This document shows, piece after piece, positions 17,971-27,158 of a DNA stretch of 64,000 nucleotides. A program made the translations under genes and the position numbers. The stretch covers positions 5,298-69,297 of the forward strand of contig NZ_DATGNU010000051.1 in the NCBI RefSeq assembly GCF_035306585.1, written 5' to 3'. This DNA is from Galbibacter sp035306585 (GTDB taxonomy: Bacteria > Bacteroidota > Bacteroidia > Flavobacteriales > Flavobacteriaceae). Under the pieces are notes generated by a model. The model made no database searches and was not told the DNA's origin. It saw nothing but the letters and a program-made list of their open reading frames with translations. Position 1 is the first letter of the stretch. The number at the start of each line of letters is the position of its first letter.

Positions 17971-19392
17971 TTAATTACTAAAACTTCTAGGCCCTAAGAA
18001 GGTGGTGGTGGTTGTTTCAATTAAAGCATCACCATTATAGACTCCTATTTTTACCTTATTCTTATCATAATCCAGCAAGGCTTTGTCGATCTCAATAAAG
18101 AGAGTGCCTTCAGCAAGTCCTTCTTTATCGATTTTAAAACTGCTGTTGCCGACAGTGGAGATCTTTCCTTTAGGTTCAATCAGTTCAAAGCGAACGCTGT
18201 CAATGGCATTCACTGTTTTGTTAATTACCTTATAAGTGTACACATTACTGATGGTAAATTCTCCTTTTTCTTGATACAACTGACCTGGAAGTCTCAAAAT
18301 GGAAGCTTCCACATCATTTCTTAAAAATAGCATACCGATTAATAAACCGGTTAAAATGATCAATACAGCGGAGTATCCTTTAAGTCTTGGCGTGAATTTA
18401 AAAGGCATTTTTTTCTCAATGTTCTCCTCACTTGCATAGCGAATAAGCCCTCTTGGATAATTGACCTTGTCCATGATATCATCACAGGCATCGATGCAAG
18501 CCGTACAATTCACGCATTCTAATTGTGTTCCGTTTCGAATATCAATTCCAGTAGGGCAAACATTGACGCATTGCATACAGTCAATACAATCCCCATATCC
18601 TAAAGCACCACGATCTTCATTTTTTTTGTATTTTTTTCGACCGTTTTCACGTTCCCCACGCTTGTGATCATAGGCCACAACGATTGATTTGGTGTCTAGT
18701 AAAACACCCTGTAAACGACCATATGGGCACGCAATGATACATACCTGTTCACGAAACCAAGCAAAAACAAAATAGAACACCGCGGTAAAAATCAGCAGCG
18801 AGATAAAAGTGGAAAGGTGGTTTAAAGGATTACTTTGTACATATTGAATCAGTGTATCGCTTGAGATTAAGTAAGCCAAAAATACATTGGCAATGAGGAA
18901 GGAAATAATAAAGAAGATGATCCATTTCAGGACTCTTTTACGGATCTTTTCAGCATCCCATTTTTGTCTGCTCAACCTTATTTGGGCTCCCCGATCCCCC
19001 TCAATCCAGTACTCGATCCTTCTAAAGACCATTTCCATAAAGATCGTTTGAGGACATATCCATCCACAAAAGATCCTCCCAAATGCGGCTGTGAAAAATC
19101 CAATAAAGACTACCCCTATGACCATCGATAATACAAATAGATAAAAATCCTGAGGCCAGAAAGGAAAACCAAAAATATTAAACCGACGCTCTACGATATT
19201 AAATAACAAGAATTGATCGCCGTTGATCTTTACAAAGGGAGCGGTAATTAGGAATAGCAACAGTGCATAACTGACATATTTTCGGTAGGTATAAAATTTT
19301 CCAGAAGGTTTTTTAGGATAAACCCAAGCTCTTTTCCCTTCTTCATTGATGGTTCCTATGGTGTCCCTAAAACTTTCTTTTTCTGTGCTCAT
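17971..19392 (-). CDS. ccoG: Cytochrome c oxidase accessory protein CcoG (polyferredoxin)
   Basis: 473 residues, several membrane segments, two 4Fe-4S clusters. The motif CIDCMQCVNVCP and a second CVNCTACIDACD form the ferredoxin domain; GWICPQTIFME and CPYGRLQG are typical CcoG/FixG/RdxA motifs in the membrane part. The C-terminal periplasmic domain is immunoglobulin-like. CcoG is a cupric reductase that supplies Cu(I) to cbb3 biogenesis in studied proteobacteria. Located in the expected place between ccoP and ccoH. Confidence 0.95.
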   Translation of the reverse strand: MSTEKESFRDTIGTINEEGKRAWVYPKKPSGKFYTYRKYVSYALLLFLITAPFVKINGDQFLLFNIVERRFNIFGFPFWPQDFYLFVLSMVIGVVFIGFFTAAFGRIFCGWICPQTIFMEMVFRRIEYWIEGDRGAQIRLSRQKWDAEKIRKRVLKWIIFFIISFLIANVFLAYLISSDTLIQYVQSNPLNHLSTFISLLIFTAVFYFVFAWFREQVCIIACPYGRLQGVLLDTKSIVVAYDHKRGERENGRKKYKKNEDRGALGYGDCIDCMQCVNVCPTGIDIRNGTQLECVNCTACIDACDDIMDKVNYPRGLIRYASEENIEKKMPFKFTPRLKGYSAVLIILTGLLIGMLFLRNDVEASILRLPGQLYQEKGEFTISNVYTYKVINKTVNAIDSVRFELIEPKGKISTVGNSSFKIDKEGLAEGTLFIEIDKALLDYDKNKVKIGVYNGDALIETTTTTFLGPRSFSN

Positions 19393-19404
19393 CTCATTAA
19401 TGAA

Positions 19405-20277
19405 TTATTCTATAGCTGCGCTATCATCATTCCAAATTTCTCCTTCTGGGTCTTTACCATCCACAGGATTGTTCGCTGAAAGACTCATTACATAACTTGC
19501 TACTTGTTGAATTTCTGAAGGTTTTAGGGATTGTTTCCAAGAGACCATCCCTTTTCCACTACGACCTCCTTCAGAAATGGTATTAAAGATGTTCTTAATA
19601 CCGCCCCCTAGAATCCAATACTCATCGGTTAGGTTTGGGCCAATACCACCGCCACCATCCATACGGTGACATGCGACACAGAGTGTGTTATAAATACCTT
19701 CGCCAGCTTTTAAATCGGATGCCTCTGTTAATAAAACGACATTATCAGCATCGATAAGATCCTTAGCGGTTTTCTTATATTCCTCAATGGCTATGGTGGC
19801 CGCGGCAACTTCTTTTTCAAGTTCCACATATTGATTATCGGCTCCTAGGATTTCAAAACGAACCAAATAAATGATCGCAAATACTATGGAGGCGTAAAAG
19901 CCATATTTCCACCATGGAGGTAAGGTGTTATCCAACTCCTGTATGCCGTCGTAATTGTGATCCATGATGACTTCTGCTTCCTTTTCTAAAGGTGTTGAAT
20001 CCATGAGTTTATCCACAATCTTCTTAAACCACGCAAATTCATGCTCCTTTTCTTGCGCTAGGTCTTTTTGTGGAGAAATTGCTTGGGTAATTGAGTTCAT
20101 TGCGGCTATCATGATCTCTAAGCCAATGAGGAGCACCACAAAAAGCCCTAAGAATAGTGCGACTTCTGGGTACTTTATAAAGGCTGGAATATCCCCTGAA
20201 TCAATAAAGTATTCTGCCAATATAAAAACGACTGTTAGGATAAGTAATACTCTAAGATAGGATGTAAATGTTCTCAT
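19405..20277 (-). CDS. ccoP: cbb3 oxidase subunit III CcoP, mono-heme form
   Basis: 290 residues with three predicted membrane segments (about 8-22, 38-60, 127-141) and one C-terminal cytochrome c domain with CVACH at 200-204. Proteobacterial CcoP carries two c-type hemes; this has one, the usual state in Bacteroidota. GIGPNLTDEYW and GMVSWKQSL provide the distal methionine region. It passes electrons to the CcoNO core. The start ATG overlaps the end of ccoQ by 4 nt. Confidence 0.94.
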   Translation of the reverse strand: MRTFTSYLRVLLILTVVFILAEYFIDSGDIPAFIKYPEVALFLGLFVVLLIGLEIMIAAMNSITQAISPQKDLAQEKEHEFAWFKKIVDKLMDSTPLEKEAEVIMDHNYDGIQELDNTLPPWWKYGFYASIVFAIIYLVRFEILGADNQYVELEKEVAAATIAIEEYKKTAKDLIDADNVVLLTEASDLKAGEGIYNTLCVACHRMDGGGGIGPNLTDEYWILGGGIKNIFNTISEGGRSGKGMVSWKQSLKPSEIQQVASYVMSLSANNPVDGKDPEGEIWNDDSAAIE

Positions 20278-20462
20278 TTTTTGTCAGTTTTATCGTTGAT
20301 ATCCAAGGGTAAATGACTCATTTTTTGTAAGTAATCCTTTTTAGCAGTGGCAACCCACCAAAAAAGAAGAACAAAAAATATAAAGAACACTAGTAGTGAG
20401 ATGATCGGATATATGGCAACCCCATCAATGGAATCCATATAATTTTTGACAAACTTCATCAT
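20274..20462 (-). CDS. ccoQ: cbb3 oxidase subunit CcoQ
   Basis: 62 residues, one membrane segment (YPIISLLVFFIFFVLLFWWV) followed by a short charged tail, matching CcoQ in size and position. CcoQ stabilises the cbb3 complex. It overlaps ccoNO by 4 nt upstream and ccoP by 4 nt downstream, so the three are translationally coupled. Confidence 0.9.
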   Translation of the reverse strand: MMKFVKNYMDSIDGVAIYPIISLLVFFIFFVLLFWWVATAKKDYLQKMSHLPLDINDKTDKK

Positions 20463-22669
20463 AATGATTGCTTTTTAGGCTGTTGACTATCTTGTTCAAA
20501 ATCGATGCTTATATCAGTACCTAATCGTTGTAGATAGGCTATTAGGGCAACGATTTCACGGTTTCTCATTTCAACAAAATCCTCACCACGTACCGCAGCT
20601 GCTCTTTTATCGGCCTCATAGGATTCTTTAAAGCTAGGATCTTGATATAAATTCTCTTCTATTTTCGATGCTTGGGCGTCCATATCCTCCTGGGCATTAG
20701 CGATCTCTTGCTCGGTATAAGGGACCCCTAGTTTTACCATGACTTTCATTTTGTCCTGTGTGTGGGAGCGATCAAGCTCATCGGTAATCAGCCATTGGTA
20801 TGCAGGCATGATGCTTCCTGGAGAGGTGCTTTGCGGGTCGTACATATGATTGAAATGCCAAGAGTCACTGTATTTACCACCGATACGATGTAAATCAGGT
20901 CCAGTTCGCTTACTTCCCCATAAAAATGGGTGATCATAGACATATTCTCCAGCTTTAGAATACTCGCCATAGCGCTCCACCTCACTTCTAAAAGGGCGTA
21001 TCATTTGAGAGTGACAAGACACACAACCCTCTCGTATATAAATATCGCGTCCTTCAAGTTCTAGGGGCGTGTATGGATTTACACTGGCTATGGTAGGAAT
21101 GTTTGATTTGACCATAAGAGTTGGCACGATCTGAACAATTCCACCTATTAAAATTGCAATGGTAGCCAAAATGGTTAACTGTACAGGTTTTCTCTCTAGC
21201 CAACCGTGGAAGGTCTCCCCAGCGAGTTTCCGCCTTGATACCCTTACAAGTGGAGGAGCAGTAGCTAATTCATCTTCTAATTTCACACCTTTACGGATGG
21301 TGATAATAGCATTGTAAATTCCGATAACCGCACCAAGTAAGTAAAGGGTTCCTCCAGCAGCTCTCATCGCATACATAGGGATGATCTGGGTAACGGTTTC
21401 AAGGAAGTTTCCATAAACTAAAGTTCCATCAGGATTGAATTGGTTCCACATAGATGCCTGTGTAAAACCTGCCACATATAAAGGGATGGCATATAGGATA
21501 ATACCAAGAGTTCCTAGCCAGAAATGGGTGTTGGCCAACTTGATAGAATATAGTTTTGTTTTAAATAATCGAGGCACTAGATAGTAGATCATACCAAAGG
21601 TTAAAAAACCGTTCCATGCTAGGGCCCCTACGTGAACGTGTGCGATAATCCAATCAGTGTAATGTCCAATGGCATTGACCGTTTTTAAGGACAAAAGTGG
21701 TCCTTCAAATGTAGCCATCCCATAACCGGTGATCGCAACGACAAAGAATTTTAATACCGGATCAACCCGTACTTTATCCCAGGCTCCTCTAAGGGTTAAT
21801 AATCCGTTGATCATTCCTCCCCATGAAGGCGCAAGTAACATCACTGAAAAGGCTACCCCAAGGTTTTGTGCCCATTCAGGTAAGGCAGTATACAATAAGT
21901 GATGTGGTCCAGCCCAGATATAAATAAAGATCAGAGACCAGAAGTGAACAATGGATAAACGATAGGAATACACGGGTCTATTGGCCGCCTTTGGGACATA
22001 ATAATACATCAGACCTAAAAAGGGTGTGGTTAGAAAGAATGCCACAGCATTATGCCCATACCACCACTGAACCAGTGCATCTTGAACTCCAGCATATACC
22101 GAATAACTCTTCATAAAACTTACAGGAAGTTCTATATTGTTAAAGATGTGTAGTACAGTTACAGTCACAAAGGTCCCCAAATAGAACCAAATTGCCACAT
22201 AGAGGTGGCGTGTTCTTCGCCTTAAAATAGTCCAAATCATATTGGCTCCAAAAGCAAGCCATGCTAGGGCTAAAAGGATATCAATTGGCCATTCCAACTC
22301 GGCGTATTCTTTGGATGATGTATACCCAAGAGGTAAGGTGATCGCAGCGGATAGAATAACGAGCTGCCAACCCCAGAAATTGAAGTTACTTAAAAAGTCA
22401 CTCGCCATTCGGGTCTTTAACAACCGCTGCAGTGAATGATATACCCCTGCAAAAATAGCATTACCAACAAAGGCAAAAATCACCGCGTTGGTATGCAATG
22501 GACGAAGTCTTCCAAAACTCAACCACGAGATCCCATCGGTCAGATGTGGGAAAACAAATAGAAAGGCCAGGAGCAAACCAACACCCATTCCAATGAGACC
22601 CCAAAACATGGTCGCATAAAGGAATTTTTTGACAATTTTATTGTCATAGTAAAACTGTTCTATTTCCAT
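20459..22669 (-). CDS. ccoNO: Fused cbb3 cytochrome c oxidase subunits I and II (CcoN-CcoO)
   Basis: 736 residues. Residues 1 to about 480 are CcoN: about 12 membrane segments with heme and CuB histidine regions (LHTNAVIFAFVGNA, WWYGHNAVAFFLT, HVHVGALAWNG). After a linker comes CcoO: a membrane anchor near residues 500-520 and a mono-heme domain with CVSCHSQMIRP near residue 550. In proteobacteria these are separate proteins; the single-chain form is characteristic of Bacteroidota. It reduces O2 to water with high affinity. Co-transcribed with ccoS upstream (12-nt gap) and ccoQ downstream (4-nt overlap). Confidence 0.97.
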   Translation of the reverse strand: MEIEQFYYDNKIVKKFLYATMFWGLIGMGVGLLLAFLFVFPHLTDGISWLSFGRLRPLHTNAVIFAFVGNAIFAGVYHSLQRLLKTRMASDFLSNFNFWGWQLVILSAAITLPLGYTSSKEYAELEWPIDILLALAWLAFGANMIWTILRRRTRHLYVAIWFYLGTFVTVTVLHIFNNIELPVSFMKSYSVYAGVQDALVQWWYGHNAVAFFLTTPFLGLMYYYVPKAANRPVYSYRLSIVHFWSLIFIYIWAGPHHLLYTALPEWAQNLGVAFSVMLLAPSWGGMINGLLTLRGAWDKVRVDPVLKFFVVAITGYGMATFEGPLLSLKTVNAIGHYTDWIIAHVHVGALAWNGFLTFGMIYYLVPRLFKTKLYSIKLANTHFWLGTLGIILYAIPLYVAGFTQASMWNQFNPDGTLVYGNFLETVTQIIPMYAMRAAGGTLYLLGAVIGIYNAIITIRKGVKLEDELATAPPLVRVSRRKLAGETFHGWLERKPVQLTILATIAILIGGIVQIVPTLMVKSNIPTIASVNPYTPLELEGRDIYIREGCVSCHSQMIRPFRSEVERYGEYSKAGEYVYDHPFLWGSKRTGPDLHRIGGKYSDSWHFNHMYDPQSTSPGSIMPAYQWLITDELDRSHTQDKMKVMVKLGVPYTEQEIANAQEDMDAQASKIEENLYQDPSFKESYEADKRAAAVRGEDFVEMRNREIVALIAYLQRLGTDISIDFEQDSQQPKKQSL

Positions 22670-22681
22670 AGTTCAAGACTC

Positions 22682-22867
22682 TTATTTATTCAGTAATTTA
22701 TTGTGTTTATTTGTTTGTTTTTGCTTGGATTCGCTATCAAATAGAATTCGAATAGCGGGGGTGTGACTATCGTCAAATTGGCCATTTTTCACCGCAATGA
22801 TAAAAGCAGTGAAAAAGACAACTGCAATAATGATACTAAGGGATATCAGGATGTAAATTACACTCAT
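22682..22867 (-). CDS. ccoS: cbb3 oxidase maturation protein CcoS
   Basis: 61 residues, one N-terminal membrane segment (VIYILISLSIIIAVVFFTAFI) followed by the CcoS hallmark AVKNGQFDDSHTPAIRIL. CcoS is needed for incorporation of the CuB and heme cofactors into the oxidase. First gene of the oxidase transcript, with its own operator-bearing promoter overlapping the end of ccoI. Confidence 0.93.
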   Translation of the reverse strand: MSVIYILISLSIIIAVVFFTAFIIAVKNGQFDDSHTPAIRILFDSESKQKQTNKHNKLLNK

Positions 22868-22889
22868 AGCAATAGCTTTCTTTACGTTG

Positions 22890-22933
22890 CAAAATTAGGA
22901 TGACCAAATCATTTAAATTATGATAAATGTCAT
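22890..22933 (-). promoter_or_regulatory. ccoS-ccoNOQP promoter with Crp/Fnr-type operator
   Basis: Palindrome ATGATAAATGTCAT (22920-22933), then 22 nt, then on the minus strand TAATTTTG (22890-22897), a perfect TAnnTTTG -7 element. The operator overlaps the ccoI stop codon. No -33 TTG is evident, which fits an activator-dependent promoter. Confidence 0.8.
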
Positions 22934-25299
22934 GTTAATTTACGGCTGACCAAATAGGTGCTAAGGGTCGTGAATGCAACAATACTAATGGAACTCAATG
23001 GCATTAAAATAGCCGCTACCACAGGGGATAAATTTCCCGTGACGGCAAAGGATAATCCAATCACATTATACAGAAAGGAAATCACAAAACTCAGGTGAAT
23101 TATTCGAACTCCTTTTTTACTCAGATGAAGGTATTTATCAAGGTTTTTAAGTTTGGAAGCATCCAAGATAGCATCACAGGCAGGCGAAAAAACATTCACA
23201 TTCTCCGAAACTGCAATACCTACATGACTCTCTTTAAGCGCTCCCGCATCATTTAAACCATCCCCGACCATGAGCATTTTTGTACCCTCTCTTTGATGAT
23301 CATTGATGTAGTTGTATTTATCCTCTGGTTTTTGATTGAAGAACATTTTTGTTCCCCCAGGAGAACGCTTTGTTAGATGCTCCGCTTCTTGGGCATTATC
23401 TCCGGAAAGGATGGCTATTTCATAGTGCTTGCTAAGGTTTTTAAATAATTCAAAAACACCTTCCCTATATTTATTTTGCACCACAAACTTTCCTTTATAA
23501 TTACTGTTAGTACTTATGTGTACAGCGGTGTTTTCAATACCTGAGGATGCTTTGTGATTTAAAAATGAGGCTGAACCAATTTTTACAGTATCCGTTTCAA
23601 AAGTGGCTTCTATTCCCTTGCCAGCTGTTTCCTTGAAGTCATCCATGGTAAGGATGTTTTGAGAACGTAGCATGTGGTAGAGTTGCCTGCTCAAAGGGTG
23701 ATTTGATCCGCGCAGGGTGCTTTTTAATAAGGCCTCTTCATGCGCATTTAGCGCCATTCCATGATATTGGATTTTACTTTGATCATTAGCGGTAATGGTT
23801 CCTGTTTTATCGAAGATAATACTGCTGATCTCAGCCATTCGGTTTATCACTTGTCCGTTCTTTAGATAAAAACCCCTCTTGCCATAAATACGCAGAAGGT
23901 TGCCATAGGTGAAAGGCTCCGCAAGAGCTAGTGCACATGGACATGCAATTATTAATACGGCAGAAAAAACATAGGCGGCATACCCTGCATCCCACCATAG
24001 CCAAAAGCCTAGGGTCGAGAAGGCTACCACAAGGATTACTAATGTAAAATACTTACTGATTTTATTGGTCAGTGCAAAATCCTGGGATTTCTCTTGGTGC
24101 TTCATGGTGTCTTTGCTCCAAAGTTGTGTTAAGTAACTTTGAGAAACACTTCGCAGAGCTTGGATCTCAATGGGCTGATCTTTTTGTTTTCCCCCAGCAT
24201 ATATTTTCTCACCAAGACTTTTGTGAATAGGGTTAGACTCACCAGTGACAAAACTGTAATCAATCTCAGCGTTCCCTTTTAAAAGAATGCAATCTACTGG
24301 GATAATTTCTTCATTTCTAATGAGTATACGATCTCCTTTTTTCACCTCTTTAACCTGTATATTCTCTTCCTTTCCATCCTTTATAAGGGTGACTCCAATA
24401 GGGAAATAACTTTTATAACTGCGCTCGAAGGATAAAAAGGCGTATGTTTTTTGTTGAAAATAACGCCCCACTAAAAGAAAGAACAGTAAGCCCGTAAGAC
24501 TGTCAAAGAACCCTTGTCCCGTTTGCGCTATAATTTCATAGGTGCTTCTGGTAAATAATACAAAAACCCCAAGAGCAATCGGAAGGTCTATATTTAAAAT
24601 GCCTTTTTTTAAACTTTTGTAGGCTGAAATAAAATAATCCGATGCCGCATAAAAAACAACGGGTAAGGAGAAGGCAAACATCAGCCATCGAAACAGCGGT
24701 TTGTATTGATCTAACCAAAACTCATTTACCTCAAAATATTCTGGGAAAGACAGTAGCATGACATTTCCGAACGAAAATCCTGCGACCCCAATTTTGTAGA
24801 GTAAGCTACGATCGGTTACTTGTTTTTCGGTATGCTTGTTCTCTAGGTTAATTTTGGCCGGATAACCGATAGAGGCCAATAGTATCACAAGCTGCTTTAA
24901 CGACAGGGAATTGGAATTGTACACCAAGCGAACCGTTTTCTTAGGAAAGGTTACTTGAGCATCTTTTATATGGGGGTTGAGTTTATTGGCTTGTTCTAAA
25001 ACCCAAATGCATGAACTACAGTGTATGTTTGGAATAAATAAATTGACAATCTGAATGCCATTTTCATTGAATTCGAGTAGCTGATCCGAAATATCTTTGT
25101 TATCAAGATAGTCATATTTGCCTGTAAATTGTGCAGGTGAGATCCCTGGATTTTTCTCCATATCGTAGTAGGAATGTAAATCGTGCTCACTCAGGATTTC
25201 ATAGACCGTTTTACATCCATTACAACAAAAATCCTTTTGGTCCACTACAAAAGGTTCGTTCTCGAACTCAATACCACAATGAAAACAAGATTTACCCAT
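22930..25299 (-). CDS. ccoI: Copper-translocating P-type ATPase CcoI/FixI
   Basis: 789 residues. N-terminal metal-binding region with CFHCG and FCCNGCKTVYEIL, then a heavy-metal-associated domain (IHCSSCIWVLEQA) near residues 90-160. Eight membrane segments include the CPC transport site (IACPCALALAEP). The phosphorylation motif is DKTGTIT and the hinge motif GDGLNDAGAL. CcoI exports copper to the periplasm for insertion into cbb3 oxidase. Transcribed divergently from the Crp/Fnr gene, from a promoter carrying the shared operator. Confidence 0.95.
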   Translation of the reverse strand: MGKSCFHCGIEFENEPFVVDQKDFCCNGCKTVYEILSEHDLHSYYDMEKNPGISPAQFTGKYDYLDNKDISDQLLEFNENGIQIVNLFIPNIHCSSCIWVLEQANKLNPHIKDAQVTFPKKTVRLVYNSNSLSLKQLVILLASIGYPAKINLENKHTEKQVTDRSLLYKIGVAGFSFGNVMLLSFPEYFEVNEFWLDQYKPLFRWLMFAFSLPVVFYAASDYFISAYKSLKKGILNIDLPIALGVFVLFTRSTYEIIAQTGQGFFDSLTGLLFFLLVGRYFQQKTYAFLSFERSYKSYFPIGVTLIKDGKEENIQVKEVKKGDRILIRNEEIIPVDCILLKGNAEIDYSFVTGESNPIHKSLGEKIYAGGKQKDQPIEIQALRSVSQSYLTQLWSKDTMKHQEKSQDFALTNKISKYFTLVILVVAFSTLGFWLWWDAGYAAYVFSAVLIIACPCALALAEPFTYGNLLRIYGKRGFYLKNGQVINRMAEISSIIFDKTGTITANDQSKIQYHGMALNAHEEALLKSTLRGSNHPLSRQLYHMLRSQNILTMDDFKETAGKGIEATFETDTVKIGSASFLNHKASSGIENTAVHISTNSNYKGKFVVQNKYREGVFELFKNLSKHYEIAILSGDNAQEAEHLTKRSPGGTKMFFNQKPEDKYNYINDHQREGTKMLMVGDGLNDAGALKESHVGIAVSENVNVFSPACDAILDASKLKNLDKYLHLSKKGVRIIHLSFVISFLYNVIGLSFAVTGNLSPVVAAILMPLSSISIVAFTTLSTYLVSRKLT

Positions 25300-25319
25300 A
25301 ATTTCCCATGAAAGATGTG

Positions 25320-25366
25320 CAAATTTCAGTAAAGAAGTGCGGAAAATTTATGATATTTGTCATAAA
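25320..25366. promoter_or_regulatory. Divergent ccoI / Crp-Fnr regulator operator
   Basis: A 20-bp interrupted palindrome TTTATGA-N6-TCATAAA (25347-25366). On the minus strand the core ATGA-N6-TCAT is followed after exactly 22 nt by GAAATTTG (25320-25327), one mismatch from TAnnTTTG, giving the ccoI promoter. On the plus strand a comparable element GATATTTG (25352-25359) lies inside the palindrome, so binding would block the regulator's own promoter. This reads as activation of ccoI with autorepression of the regulator; that is inference. Confidence 0.75.
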
Positions 25367-25377
25367 AATGGAGCCCT

Positions 25378-26076
25378 ATGCAAGAGTTGGATATGAGTAA
25401 ATGTAGTCAGTGTATTGTGCGGAAATTTAGCGCTTTAAAAACCCTTGATAAATCGGAACTAATGTATATGTCCGAGTGCAAAACGGGGCAAACAATTAAG
25501 AAAGGTTCCTATATCTTTAATGAAGGTGATCACCTAAAAGGAGTCTATTGTGTTAAGTCTGGAGTTTGTAAATTAGTTAAATTATCTTCCAATGGCAGAA
25601 ATCAAATCGTTCGATTTATAAGAAGAGGCGATCTTCTAGGTCAGCGTAGTATTGTTAGCGATGATGCGGTTAGTTTAAGCGCCATCGCGGTAGAAGATAT
25701 GCAGGTGTGTTTTATACCTAAGACCGATATTCTAACAGTCTTTAAACAGAATTCCAATTTTTCCAATGAGATTATCAATGATATCTGTTACGATCTAAAG
25801 TTAGCCAATCATCAAATTGTGCGAATGGCCCATAAAACGGTGCGTGCTCGATTTGCCACCATTTTATTAGAATTACAAGAGGAGTTTGGTGAGGATAAGG
25901 ATAAAAATCTTCGTTTAAAGCTCTCCAGGGAAGAGTATGCGAATCTTGTCGGAACTGCCACTGAGTCCATGATTCGAATGTTCGCCAATTTCTCCAAGGA
26001 AGGACTCATTCAATTGACAGGGAAGAATGTGGGTATCATCGATCAAGTGAAGCTTAAACAAATAGCGGAAGAGTAA
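25378..26076 (+). CDS. Crp/Fnr-family transcriptional regulator (Fnr-like)
   Basis: 232 residues. N-terminal KCSQCIVRKF plus a further Cys in MSECKTG and CVKSGVC could ligate an oxygen-sensing iron-sulfur cluster, as in Fnr, though the spacing differs from E. coli Fnr. A cyclic-nucleotide-fold domain (about 30-150, with KKGSYIFNEGD) precedes a C-terminal winged helix (about 155-225; YANLVGTATESMIRMFANF is the recognition region). An ATG at 25393 is an alternative start. It is divergent from ccoI and probably controls ccoI, ccoS-NOQPGH and hemN through the ATGA-N6-TCAT sites. Whether it senses O2 or a redox signal cannot be settled from sequence. Confidence 0.9.
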   Translation: MQELDMSKCSQCIVRKFSALKTLDKSELMYMSECKTGQTIKKGSYIFNEGDHLKGVYCVKSGVCKLVKLSSNGRNQIVRFIRRGDLLGQRSIVSDDAVSLSAIAVEDMQVCFIPKTDILTVFKQNSNFSNEIINDICYDLKLANHQIVRMAHKTVRARFATILLELQEEFGEDKDKNLRLKLSREEYANLVGTATESMIRMFANFSKEGLIQLTGKNVGIIDQVKLKQIAEE

Positions 26077-26095
26077 GCCGCCAATAAAATGTGGG

Positions 26096-26572
26096 TTAGT
26101 TGTGATTATCTAATATGTTAATTACCTCCGTAAGGTTTTGCATTCTAGCATGATCTAAGGCTGTTAATCCATTGGCATCTTTTAATGATGGATCGGCATT
26201 ATTTGAAAGTAGTAATTCTACGATAGCTGTCTTTCCAAAGGTTGCTGCATAAATCAAGGCGGTACCTTTATTTCCGTTGGCTAAGTTGACATCCGCGCCA
26301 TGTTCGATCAATAATTTTGCAATATCTGTATACCCTTTAAAGCACACTCCCATCAGAGCAGTATTGCCCGAGGCATCCTTTATATTGACATCTGGTTCAA
26401 AGCTTAATATGGTTTGTGTAACCTCCTTGTGTCCGTAATAAGTTGCTAGAAGTAAAGGGGTTGATCCTCTAGCATCTTTAAGGTTGGTAAGTGTTGGAAT
26501 TTCATGTAAAAATGCAGAAACCCTAGCGACGTCTCCAGTTCGAATGGCTTCAAAAAATTCTTCTGTTTTCAT
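26096..26572 (-). CDS. Ankyrin-repeat protein
   Basis: 158 residues consisting of four to five ankyrin repeats, for example GSTPLLLATYYGHKEV, GNTALMGVCFKGYTDI and GLTALDHARMQNLTEV. No signal peptide or membrane segment, so probably cytoplasmic. In other bacteria a small ankyrin protein (AnkB) occurs next to a periplasmic catalase, but no catalase lies here. It converges on the Crp/Fnr gene with a 19-nt gap. The binding partner is unknown. Confidence 0.88.
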   Translation of the reverse strand: MKTEEFFEAIRTGDVARVSAFLHEIPTLTNLKDARGSTPLLLATYYGHKEVTQTILSFEPDVNIKDASGNTALMGVCFKGYTDIAKLLIEHGADVNLANGNKGTALIYAATFGKTAIVELLLSNNADPSLKDANGLTALDHARMQNLTEVINILDNHN

Positions 26573-26951
26573 AAAGGGTTGCAGTATTGTTTTTTAAAAT
26601 TTTTAACTTTCAACTCAAAAATACAACTTTTGCCTAAATCTTTTAGGGATTTTAATCTTTGAAAGTTCAATCTTCACATTATCTTAGTATACTAAAGCCC
26701 ACGAAAAGTAGTAAAACCAGGCAGAGTACTTCTGTGAATTTAAAATAATCGGAAAATAAATAGTTAGTTTTAAAATAAAGACGTTACTTTGCAGCAGTGT
26801 TATGAAGCCTAATAAAATTTGGTGTTATTTATCCATCCGATATTTTTCAGTTCATCTTTTTTGACTTTATTCCATAGATATCTTAGACAACTTCTCTTTT
26901 GATAGTTGTTTAATGGGTATCGAGTTTTATACATTTTTTAAATATTTTAAT
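26573..26951. promoter_or_regulatory. Upstream region of the cold-shock gene
   Basis: 379 nt with no gene. It holds the ankyrin-gene promoter on one side and probably a long 5' UTR of the cold-shock gene on the other. TTACTTTGC near 26785 resembles a -7 element, which would give a leader of about 160 nt. Long leaders that refold on cooling are known for csp genes; I can point to no defined structure here. Confidence 0.35.
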
Positions 26952-27146
26952 ATGAAAGAAGGAACAGTTAAGTTCTTCAACAGAACAAAAGGGTTTGGAT
27001 TTATCACCACAGAAGACACTAAAGAAGATATCTTTGTACATGAAACTGGTTTGATAGATAACATCAACGAAAACGACCGCGTTAAATTTGATACCGAAAG
27101 AGGTAGAAAAGGAATGAACGCTGTAAACGTTGAAGTAATAGACTAA
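26952..27146 (+). CDS. Cold-shock domain protein
   Basis: 64 residues, a single OB-fold cold-shock domain. RNP1 is GFGFIT and RNP2 is DIFVHETGL. The ATG at 26952 gives the canonical MKEGTVKFFNRTKGFGFI start; an in-frame upstream extension from 26913 is not conserved in character. It binds single-stranded RNA or DNA and acts as an RNA chaperone. A terminator separates it from a bS21 gene only 59 nt downstream. Confidence 0.94.
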   Translation: MKEGTVKFFNRTKGFGFITTEDTKEDIFVHETGLIDNINENDRVKFDTERGRKGMNAVNVEVID

Positions 27147-27158
27147 GACAAAAAAATG

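Noticed and set aside
25300..25377. Canonical Fnr box TTGAT-N4-ATCAA or Crp box TGTGA-N6-TCACA
   Set aside because: Neither is present; the actual repeated motif is ATGA-N6-TCAT.
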